A stretch of 9,408 nt of DNA from the NCBI GenBank assembly GCA_964554065.1, contig CAZKMQ010000029.1, positions 1 to 9,408 of the forward strand, written 5' to 3'. The DNA is from CAZKMQ01 sp964554065 (GTDB lineage Bacteria > Patescibacteriota > Patescibacteriia > Magasanikbacterales > JBBTQS01). The notes under the pieces were generated by a model that was not told where the DNA came from, searched no databases, and was given only the letters and a program-made list of their open reading frames with translations. The stretch's first letter is position 1. The number at the start of each line of letters is the position of its first letter. The position numbers and the translations under genes are program-made. This document shows positions 1 through 5,786 of this stretch, piece after piece.

Positions 1-188
1 GATGCATGACGACCTTGATGATATCCTGATCTATTCTCTGGATGTGTCCATGATTGTTCACGAGTTTCTCGTACCTGTTCAGGAGCAATACCTAATTGCT
101 GAGCAGCACGATGAAAATCCGACCGGAACGATTCAATATTGAACAACGTACCGTCAAGATCTACAATTATTGTTGATGAGTCAAACAT
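1..188 (-). CDS. HAD-superfamily hydrolase, N-terminal part (runs off window)
   Basis: An open frame begins with ATG at 186-188 on the minus strand and continues past the left edge, giving 62 codons. It starts MFDSSTIIVDLDGTLFNIES. The hydrophobic strand ending in DLDGT is HAD motif I: the first Asp (residue 10) would be the nucleophile and the second (residue 12) the acid/base. The following sequence (FHRAAQQLG) looks like the start of a helical C1 cap, as in phosphoglycolate phosphatase-like or beta-phosphoglucomutase-like enzymes. The substrate cannot be called because the cap and motifs II-IV are missing. Its start lies 10 nt after the TrmB-like gene stop, so it is probably the third gene of the ROK-TrmB-HAD operon, consistent with a role in sugar-phosphate metabolism. 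Confidence 0.8.
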   Translation of the reverse strand, partial: MFDSSTIIVDLDGTLFNIESFRSDFHRAAQQLGIAPEQVRETREQSWTHPENRSGYHQGRHA

Positions 189-198
189 AAAGTAATAA

Positions 199-942
199 TT
201 ATGCGGAAAGATTTTCCCACAATGATTCGAAAATATTTTTTTCAGTTGAATAAACACCTGCGTTATCAATAATCATTCCCACTGGTTCACCAGAAACATC
301 TTGAGATACATAAGCAACACGCCCATCATAGATAAACACATAGGTGTCCACAGTAGCACCAGACTTTTCAATTGACTTTCGCTCATCAAGCCCATGAACG
401 TCACCGCCCTTTTGAAAACCTATAACACGAACGCTCACCCCAGCATCAATACGCTTCTTATTAAACTTCGGCATGGCTTTATAGATATGTGATCGAACAT
501 TCTCAGCTGAATATGCATAATACTTTTTATCAGAAGAAGCTGATCGCTCAAGCACATCACTCAACACATGCGCTACACCTTCGGTACCTTCATAGGTAAG
601 CACAACAGGTTTTTGACCACCACGCATATACACCGTGCGCATTTGTGCGATCACCGGCTTTAGTAATTCCTGTGCATGTTCCAATTCTTGAATTTGCGTT
701 GAAACACTTCCCAATAACTTTGATGGATCTTCCGCAGTGAAATATTGACGCGTCTTCTTCTGGTAATATGCAACTAATCCCTCGTCACGAAGAGCCTTCA
801 ATACATCATACGCTGTCCCGCGATTTACCCCAGATTCCGCAGCAATTGTTCGCACTGGTGACGGACCAATTTTCAAAAGTGTCATATACACTGTAATTTT
901 TTTATCCGGCCAGCCCAATTGCTTTAGCGTCTGCTCAATCAT
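199..942 (-). CDS. TrmB-family transcriptional regulator
   Basis: A 247-residue protein. Residues about 5-70 form a winged helix-turn-helix of the TrmB type (helices around LKQLGWPDKKITVYMTLLKI, then VRTIAAESGVNRGTAYDVLK, then a wing ending QKKTRQYFTAEDP). Residues about 78-104 are a predicted helical linker that could dimerise. The C-terminal half (about 110-247) resembles the phospholipase D-like effector domain attached to TrmB regulators, with a KKRIDAGVSVRVIG segment. TrmB proteins usually sense sugars and control sugar uptake or metabolism. Here the gene starts only 2 nt after the ROK kinase stop and ends 10 nt before a HAD hydrolase, so it probably regulates this operon and senses its substrate; that is inference. 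The ligand is unknown. Confidence 0.85.
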   Translation of the reverse strand: MIEQTLKQLGWPDKKITVYMTLLKIGPSPVRTIAAESGVNRGTAYDVLKALRDEGLVAYYQKKTRQYFTAEDPSKLLGSVSTQIQELEHAQELLKPVIAQMRTVYMRGGQKPVVLTYEGTEGVAHVLSDVLERSASSDKKYYAYSAENVRSHIYKAMPKFNKKRIDAGVSVRVIGFQKGGDVHGLDERKSIEKSGATVDTYVFIYDGRVAYVSQDVSGEPVGMIIDNAGVYSTEKNIFESLWENLSA

Positions 943-944
943 AC

Positions 945-1862
945 CTATTTGTCAAAAGCATCAAACACAGCATGTGCCATACCAAAAACTCCAGCATCAT
1001 TACCAAGTTGCGCTTTCTTTATCTCTGCCATTGCAAAATGTTCTGGATATGAACTACGCTTAGCCTCCTCAAACATTGTCGCCTCAAAAAACTCCCACGC
1101 CTCAGCCATATTCCCACCTATCAAACAATACTTAGGATTGATTATATTAATGTAATTTCCAACTGCAATACCAATCCAGCGCCCAACCTCTTCCCATATA
1201 GCAAGAGCTTCTTTATTACCTTCTTTAGCCAAATCATACACTTGTTTAGAGTCAGTAATATTCGGATCAATAACATCTTGTGCAAGTGATACAACTCGCG
1301 GTGCATTTGCCAAGGATTCAAAGCATCCTGGTGTTCCTAAGGCACACTTTGGCCCGCTCATAGACAAGCGTACATGACCAAGCTCAGCACCAACACCATA
1401 ACCACCATCGAACACCTCGCCGTCCACCACAATACCACCACCAATTCCTGTACCAAGTGTAATCAAAAAAGCGCTGTCCGCATCATGCGCAGCACCTTTC
1501 CAAATTTCACCAAACATAGCAGCATTTGCATCATTATGAATGATTGTTTGCAATCCTGTTCGCTCGTTAACCATTTCACGAATTGGCACGTTCTCACCAA
1601 TAGTAGTATTTGGCGACTGAATAATCTTACCTGCACGAGACTGTGTTGGACCAGCAATACCTACACCAACACCAACTACATCACCGCCTGTACAAGACGC
1701 TCGCAACTTCTCAATCAACGAGTAAATATTTTCAAAAATATGATCCTGGCCTTTTTCAGATTCTGTGGGATGAGACTCACGTGCATGCACCACACCATCA
1801 GCGTCGATTACCGCGCCTTTGATGGATGTTCCCCCAAGATCAATTGCAATTGCGTATTGCAT
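945..1862 (-). CDS. ROK-family sugar kinase (glucokinase-like)
   Basis: A 305-residue protein when started at the ATG at 1860-1862. The open frame extends 21 codons further upstream, but the extension is Cys-rich and unlike the family, whose proteins begin just before the first phosphate loop. Seen: DLGGTSIKG at residues 8-16 (ATP phosphate 1), HNDANAA at 109-115 with the likely catalytic Asp111, LGTGIGGG at 136-143 (phosphate 2), and ELGH at 160-163. Family members phosphorylate glucose, fructose, mannose or N-acetylated hexosamines with ATP; the substrate here is not resolved. The usual CxCGxxGCxE zinc motif reads C-A-L-G-T-P-G-C-F-E (173-182), lacking the second Cys. No strong Shine-Dalgarno is visible. 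A weak promoter may lie at 1884-1911 (TTGCCA, 16 bp, TACGAT). First gene of the operon with TrmB and HAD. Confidence 0.88.
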   Translation of the reverse strand: MQYAIAIDLGGTSIKGAVIDADGVVHARESHPTESEKGQDHIFENIYSLIEKLRASCTGGDVVGVGVGIAGPTQSRAGKIIQSPNTTIGENVPIREMVNERTGLQTIIHNDANAAMFGEIWKGAAHDADSAFLITLGTGIGGGIVVDGEVFDGGYGVGAELGHVRLSMSGPKCALGTPGCFESLANAPRVVSLAQDVIDPNITDSKQVYDLAKEGNKEALAIWEEVGRWIGIAVGNYINIINPKYCLIGGNMAEAWEFFEATMFEEAKRSSYPEHFAMAEIKKAQLGNDAGVFGMAHAVFDAFDK

Positions 1863-1931
1863 AAGTAAATCTAAAACATGATAATCGTAACATATCTGAC
1901 AAATTTGGCAAGGGCTAATGCACACTAATTA

Positions 1932-1967
1932 AAAAAGCAGCACAGAGGTTAATCTATACTGCTTTTT
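1932..1967. terminator. Bidirectional intrinsic terminator
   Basis: A perfect 9-bp inverted repeat, AAAAAGCAG (1932-1940) and CTGCTTTTT (1959-1967), has an 18-nt loop that can pair further (AGA with TCT). The A/T ends give a U-run on either strand. On the minus strand it follows the HAD phosphatase stop (1991) by about 24 nt and precedes the ROK gene, so it should separate the two minus-strand units. Confidence 0.75.
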
Positions 1968-1990
1968 CTTTGTGATGTGCGCGTGACGCG

Positions 1991-2938
1991 CTACATCGAA
2001 ACTACCTGAACTGGATGCATCATACCGCTCACCGAATGCAGGCGAGGTTGTAGTACATACTGGTCGAACCAACTCAGGATGCTGTGGAAACTGGTCTCAC
2101 ACGGCTTGTCATTGTTCATGACTCTGCCACGTTTTCCCAGACTGCTTACGAAATCGCTATATCGCTCGTCAGCTGTGGAAACTGCTGCGATGTGCCACCC
2201 CTCATCTGCGAACACTCGCGCCGCCGGAATGTCAGCACGACCATCACCGACCCAGAGACACTTATCTGGACAGTAAATGATCTCGCCACGCTCTTGTTGA
2301 GCACGTAGATGCGCAAGAAGCACATCAGCACCATGCTGCTTTGAGAACTGTCGCGGACCGATGTCCACCATGCGACCGCCAGCCCCACGCGCGCAGTAGT
2401 ACGGCACACTACTCCCGTTGAGGTACGTGTACACATGAGCGAGCAACTCCTTCACTGCAGCGAAGTAGTTCTCGTTTTCATAAGCAAACTTACCAGGAAG
2501 CGGAGCATTCACCAGTGTGATCAGTTGCTCAGGTCCACCAGCCATTGGCCGATACAACCCTTGCAAGCTGAGCTGCGCCACGAACGCCTTACGCTGCTCT
2601 GACCAAACAGAGAACCGCTCCATGAACCGCGGGTCGATGCAGGACACTCCCATCTTCGGAAGAAGCTGCACAGCACCTGACTCACACAGATGCAGATCAC
2701 CTTCTGCAACTTCCGGCAAAATGAAATGCCGCATCTGCTCCACATGACCAGCCGGACGGTTGGTCAGGAAATGAACCTTGATGTTGTGGCGTTTGTGCAT
2801 GCTGCTGAGCAGCGATGCGTTAGAACCCACCACCTGATGATTCGGCCGCCGTCCACCTGGCAACCCGGCGCATGGCAGTGCCGTCTTGTCTATGTCCGTC
2901 GCGATTACGGACACATCCTTCAGTGTGTCGTTTCGCAT
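1991..2938 (-). CDS. HAD phosphatase with C2-type cap (sucrose-phosphatase / MPGP-like)
   Basis: A 315-residue protein. ATG at 2936-2938 is preferred to the in-frame GTG at 2945-2947 because the GGAGG Shine-Dalgarno sits correctly for the ATG and too close for the GTG. All four HAD motifs are visible: motif I ATDIDKTA (Asp15, Asp17), motif II FLTNRP (Thr59), motif III Lys200 in GPRQFSK, and motif IV WVGDGRAD (Asp232, Asp236). The large insertion between II and III and the VDIGPRQFSKQHG segment fit the Cof/C2-cap group, which includes sucrose-6-phosphate and mannosyl-3-phosphoglycerate phosphatases. A sugar-phosphate substrate is inferred only. Base composition is clearly richer in G and C than the flanking genes, which may indicate separate acquisition. 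It lies downstream of a nucleotidyltransferase and ends at a terminator. Confidence 0.8.
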   Translation of the reverse strand: MRNDTLKDVSVIATDIDKTALPCAGLPGGRRPNHQVVGSNASLLSSMHKRHNIKVHFLTNRPAGHVEQMRHFILPEVAEGDLHLCESGAVQLLPKMGVSCIDPRFMERFSVWSEQRKAFVAQLSLQGLYRPMAGGPEQLITLVNAPLPGKFAYENENYFAAVKELLAHVYTYLNGSSVPYYCARGAGGRMVDIGPRQFSKQHGADVLLAHLRAQQERGEIIYCPDKCLWVGDGRADIPAARVFADEGWHIAAVSTADERYSDFVSSLGKRGRVMNNDKPCETSFHSILSWFDQYVLQPRLHSVSGMMHPVQVVSM

Positions 2939-2957
2939 TGAAACCACCCCCTCCTAA

Positions 2958-2986
2958 CCTGTATCTTCAGCTAGACATCATGTCAA
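2958..2986 (-). promoter_or_regulatory. Possible promoter of the HAD phosphatase gene
   Basis: On the minus strand a perfect TTGACA (2986-2981) is followed after 17 bp by TACAGG (2963-2958), or after 15 bp by GATACA (2965-2960). Either would start transcription just before the Shine-Dalgarno and ATG at 2938. The -10 match is poor, so this is tentative. A small GATTGC/GCAATC hairpin (3000-3016) lies just upstream, in the gap after the nucleotidyltransferase. Confidence 0.3.
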
Positions 2987-3036
2987 AAGAACTATCCCAG
3001 ATTGCATCATGCAATCAGTTAAGCGCCCTCACAGGC

Positions 3037-3897
3037 TTAACTCATTGCGTGATTATTATCCCATGTTTGAATTGCCTGTGTGTATACTTCTGCAGACCCA
3101 ACATCAAACCACTTACCAGAGAACTGATAGCCACACATATTCCCCTCACTTGCTAGTGGTTCAATTACTTCTTGCTCAAAGCTGCGCATCTCTGGAGTAA
3201 TACGCTCAAGCACTTCAGGATTTATCACATACACACCACTATTAATAATATGTGAATTAGCTGCGGACGCTTTGGTCTTCTCATCAAACCGCACCACTCG
3301 ATGCCCTTCCATTGCAACAACACCCCATGGTTCGGTATCAGTTACTGTGGTCACTGCCATAGTCATCTGCGCACTGCACTCATCATGGAATTCAATGAAC
3401 TTTAACCAATCAATATCACTAAGCACATCACCGTACACAAGCAAGAAAGGATCACTTCCTATCTTTTTCTTAACACTTGCAATCGCTTGTGCAGTTCCAT
3501 TTTCTTCAAGATCAGTAATATAAGAAATACGCGCCCCAAACTGAGACCCGTCTTCAAAGTACTGCTGAATTTTCGATCCTAAATGACCCACAACCATTGT
3601 AATATCTTTCAAACCTGCCGCAACCAATGATTGCACAGTATGCGCAACTAAAGGCTTATCCTGAATCGGCAGCATTGCCTTAGGAAACTCATAGGTAAGC
3701 GGTCGCATCTTTGTTCCTTTGCCACCGGCTAAAATCACAACCTTAGTAACTTTAGATAAAATATGCTGCGACAAAATATATTCAATGGCATGAGAACGAT
3801 TGCGAATAGTTTTTTTATCCACCAAACCATCAACCTTCTTTAAAATAGAAGGTGACAGCGTGATCGTCAATCGTTCTTTATTGCCTTGTGGGGCCAT
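3037..3897 (-). CDS. Sugar-1-phosphate nucleotidyltransferase with N-terminal ribbon-helix-helix domain
   Basis: A 286-residue protein with two modules. Residues about 8-47 (RLTITLSPSILKKVDGLVDK, then a helix around RNRSHAIEYIL) look like a ribbon-helix-helix (MetJ/Arc/CopG-type) DNA-binding or dimerisation unit. Residues about 51-286 are an NTP_transferase domain: LAGGKGTKMRPLT at 56-68 (nucleotide-binding signature), PKAMLPI at 72-78, GTAQAI at 134-139, VYGDVLSDID at 154-163 with likely metal-binding Asp157, and WFDVGS near the end. Such enzymes make NDP-sugars from a sugar-1-phosphate and NTP for surface glycans; whether this one uses glucose-1-P or mannose-1-P is unclear. ATG at 3895-3897 lies inside the RT 3' end (31-bp overlap, different frame) and has no clear Shine-Dalgarno, suggesting translational coupling or an internal promoter. 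Confidence 0.85.
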   Translation of the reverse strand: MAPQGNKERLTITLSPSILKKVDGLVDKKTIRNRSHAIEYILSQHILSKVTKVVILAGGKGTKMRPLTYEFPKAMLPIQDKPLVAHTVQSLVAAGLKDITMVVGHLGSKIQQYFEDGSQFGARISYITDLEENGTAQAIASVKKKIGSDPFLLVYGDVLSDIDWLKFIEFHDECSAQMTMAVTTVTDTEPWGVVAMEGHRVVRFDEKTKASAANSHIINSGVYVINPEVLERITPEMRSFEQEVIEPLASEGNMCGYQFSGKWFDVGSAEVYTQAIQTWDNNHAMS

Positions 3898-4927
3898 ACT
3901 TTTTGGCTTAAATTAAAGCCGAAATTATTACTATCATACTTTATCATACTTTTATCCACAGTGCAAATTAAATTTTTCTCCACTTCATACGCATTAGCGT
4001 GTTTGCACAATCCTAAATAGGATGAAAGATTCTTTTCATTTACTTTAGTCAAGGCTCTTTTTTCTGTCTTTTTGCGCAATACTCTATAATATGGCAACAC
4101 AACATACCCGAGAAAATCTATTCCTTGTTTTAGTTTACGAAAAATAATTTTATTGGGGTGTAGCTGTAATTTTCTATTTTCTAAAAACCAAGCAGACGCG
4201 AATTTTAATATTTTTTCCAAAACCAACCGATCATGATGCAAAAAAATCATATCATCCGCATATCGTATATAATACTTCAAGGACAGATCTTCTTTTGCAA
4301 AATGATCAAATCCATCCATGTATACGTTAGCAAACAACTGAGATGTTAAATTTCCAATGGGCAAACCTTTCGCCCCCCCCCACGACTTTTACCATATTGA
4401 AAATTACTCACGATCTCCTCCAAAAGTCGCATTGTCTTATAAGATGTTATTTTCTTTTTCAAAAGTGAAAGCAAAATGCTATGGTCAATCGAATCAAAAA
4501 ATTTTCGAATGTCAATTTTCAGTGACCAACACACACGAGAATAGTTAAGACTGACTTTACGAGCAAACTTCTCTAGTCGATTAACTGCAGCGTGAGTTCC
4601 TTTCCCAACTCGACATGAGTAACTATCATAAATGAACGATCGGTCAAAAATCGGATATATAATTCGATGGATCGCATGATGTAACAATCTATCACGAACA
4701 CCAGCTTTGTGAATTACTCGATGCTTTGGATCATAAATCTGGAACCGATGATACGATCCGTGACGATATGTGCCAGTAAGCAAATCGTTTTGTAAAAAAA
4801 ATATATTGTCTTCAAGATCACGTTCAAATAATTGAACATCAATCTTCTTCCGCTTGCCACGACGAAACTCTTGCCAAGCGGCGAAGAAATTATCTGTACT
4901 AACTATTATATTAAATATGTCATCCAT
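3867..4927 (-). CDS. DGR reverse transcriptase, interrupted by a frameshift
   Basis: Two overlapping frames join into one retron/DGR-type reverse transcriptase of about 350 residues. The upstream part (ATG 4927, or GTG at 4954) has an N-terminal region with RRGKRKK, then RDRLLHHAIHRIIYPIFD and palm motif A SLKIDIRKFFDSI (Asp139, Asp146). The downstream part carries motif B LPIGNLTSQLFANVY, whose GxxxSQ form is typical of DGR enzymes, the catalytic YIRYADDMIF, and LHPNKIIF plus IDFLGYVV near the thumb. The frames switch at a run of nine G (minus strand, 4373-4381). A run of seven or ten would read through as GGGAKGLPIGN. The RT copies TR RNA into mutagenised cDNA with Avd. It ends at TGA 3867, overlapping the next gene. 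As given, the product would stop before the catalytic YADD. Confidence 0.9.
4373..4381. repeat. Homopolymer tract C9 (G9 in the RT coding strand)
   Basis: Nine consecutive C on the plus strand, flanked by TTTCG and ACGAC, sit inside the RT gene exactly where its two reading frames must be joined. Gain of one base or loss of two restores the full RT frame. The alternatives are phase variation, transcriptional slippage, and a sequencing or assembly indel. Confidence 0.95.
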
Positions 4928-5261
4928 ATATGAAAGCTCTGTGTTCCAGCTCACTTATGACGTCCTCAAAGAAATTCATTTAGCAAGAAGATCATTTGTA
5001 AAATCTGAAAAGTATACACTCGGTAGCACAATGGAAGAATCACTTTTGACAGTGCTTCTCAAAATTGTTGAAGCAGGAAAAACAAAATCAAAATGGAAAC
5101 TACCTGCAATTGAGTCAGCACAACACAATCTTGAAAAATGTAAAATCCTTATACGCTTAGCTATAGATTTGGAACAAATACGAGGCAGTAGAGTTAATAT
5201 ACTCCGAGAAAAAATCCACAGAATCGGTCGTGAATTAGGCGGTTGGAAACGATCTTTATAG
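4917..5261 (+). CDS. avd: Avd-like accessory variability protein of the DGR
   Basis: A 114-residue protein, almost all helical, fitting the four-helix-bundle Avd family. Like Bordetella phage Avd it has a charged first helix (YDVLKEIHLARRSFVKSEKY), a MEESLLTVLLKIVEAGK helix, LPAIESAQHNLEKCKILIRL, and a closing helix ending IHRIGRELGGWKRSL, which parallels the family's ILGSWI ending. Avd forms a basic pentamer that binds RT and the TR RNA and is needed for mutagenic retrohoming. ATG 4917 is chosen; GTG 4941 is a shorter alternative with a weak GAAAG upstream. The frame opens further upstream (4854), but that part is antisense to the RT start. The gene runs opposite to RT and TR, and its 5' end overlaps the RT 5' end, an unusual layout. 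Confidence 0.75.
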   Translation: MSSIYESSVFQLTYDVLKEIHLARRSFVKSEKYTLGSTMEESLLTVLLKIVEAGKTKSKWKLPAIESAQHNLEKCKILIRLAIDLEQIRGSRVNILREKIHRIGRELGGWKRSL

Positions 5262-5262
5262 C

Positions 5263-5295
5263 CAAACGACAGTGCATGATGGCACTGTCGGTTTG
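5263..5295. other. Strong hairpin between avd and TR
   Basis: CAAACGACAGTGC (5263-5275) pairs with GCACTGTCGGTTTG (5282-5295) to give 13 bp with one bulged base and a 6-nt loop. It starts just after the avd stop (5261) and lies 16 nt beyond the 3' end of TR in the minus-strand RNA. There is no T-run on either side, so it is not a standard intrinsic terminator. It could be a structured part of the TR RNA used by RT/Avd, or could stop plus-strand transcripts before they enter TR. Confidence 0.7.
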
Positions 5296-5311
5296 CTTAC
5301 ATTGATTGCAT

Positions 5312-5434
5312 TCCCACCGAGAAGCCGAGCCATAGTTCGAATTCACATTGTCATCCCAATTCCAGTTCAGCTTCGGATCACCGTTCCACAAGTTCAAATA
5401 CGCATAGTTCTCACGATTGTCAGAATGGACAGAG
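5312..5434 (-). repeat. DGR template repeat (TR)
   Basis: This 123-bp segment matches 5781-5903 without gaps. All 21 mismatches fall on TR adenines (minus strand), out of about 30 adenines present. Read in the target frame it has nine AAY codons (DNR, ENY, LNL, WNG, LNW, WNW, DNV, VNS, SNY), which is how DGR templates place mutable adenines. The 3' part (5312-5335) is adenine-poor and identical to VR, as expected for the homing-initiation end. An open frame runs through TR on the minus strand, but it is a by-product of similarity to the target gene. TR acts as RNA, reverse transcribed with adenine-specific errors, and the cDNA replaces VR. Confidence 0.95.
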
Positions 5435-5574
5435 TAGTTTTAACACACCAATTCATCAATCTCACCATACCTCCCTCAAATAGTTGAAGTCGATATTGTA
5501 TTTCATTCCGAGTGACACTCGTTAAATTGATGCACGGATTGTAATTCAATGTACAACTCGTCTAACCAATTTGC

Positions 5575-5580
5575 ATTATA
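5575..5580 (-). promoter_or_regulatory. Possible -10 box for TR/RT transcription
   Basis: A perfect TATAAT lies on the minus strand 140 nt upstream of TR, between the target-gene terminator and TR. The -35 at 17-bp spacing (GCGAAA) is poor and there is no TGn extension. Because a terminator separates TR from the target gene, TR and RT need their own promoter, and this is the best candidate seen. Confidence 0.25.
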
Positions 5581-5680
5581 GATACACAATGCAACTTTTT
5601 CGCTTTGAGTAATTTCGGGGACAAGAATATTGTAGTGAATCTTGTACATTACCCTAATCTCAAAAAGAGTATACCATAAT

Positions 5681-5710
5681 AAAAACACCGACCTAGTTAA
5701 TAAGTCGGTG
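5681..5710 (-). terminator. Intrinsic terminator of the DGR target gene
   Basis: On the minus strand CACCGAC (5710-5704) pairs with GTCGGTG (5692-5686) across an 11-nt loop, followed at once by TTTTTATT. It lies about 64 nt after the target stop codon. It should end the target mRNA before TR. Confidence 0.85.
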
Positions 5711-5768
5711 CTAAATACGAAAAGGAAAAAAATGAGCTGTTAAGGAGATGCGAAAGGTTAAAGGGTAA

Positions 5769-5786
5769 GTGGATTAACAATCCCAC
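5769..5786. other. Small hairpin at the 3' boundary of VR
   Basis: GTGGATT (5769-5775) pairs with AATCCCAC (5779-5786) with one bulge and a 3-nt loop, overlapping the VR end and the target stop codon. The equivalent place after TR cannot form it. DGR target sites often have a hairpin or cruciform just past VR that marks the recipient site; that role is inferred here. Confidence 0.45.

Noticed and set aside
1374..1868. 164-codon plus-strand frame opposite the ROK kinase
   Set aside because: It is antisense to a gene with clear family motifs, and its Thr/Asn/Cys-rich composition is typical of a shadow frame.
3867..4364. Downstream RT half as an independent gene starting at TTG (LPIGN)
   Set aside because: It starts in the middle of RT motif B and has no Shine-Dalgarno or N-terminal domain. 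It is the continuation of the RT after the frameshift.
5194..5397. Minus-strand frame through TR encoding a lectin-like peptide (NLWNGDPKLNWNWDDN)
   Set aside because: It is TR read in the target frame. TR functions as RNA template, and the frame has no start context or independent domain.
5503..5688. 61-codon minus-strand frame (from an internal ATG at 5649, MYKIHYNILVPEITQ) between the terminator and TR
   Set aside because: It begins in the terminator T-run, has no convincing Shine-Dalgarno and no recognised motif, and overlaps the putative TR leader. It could be a remnant but is unsupported.
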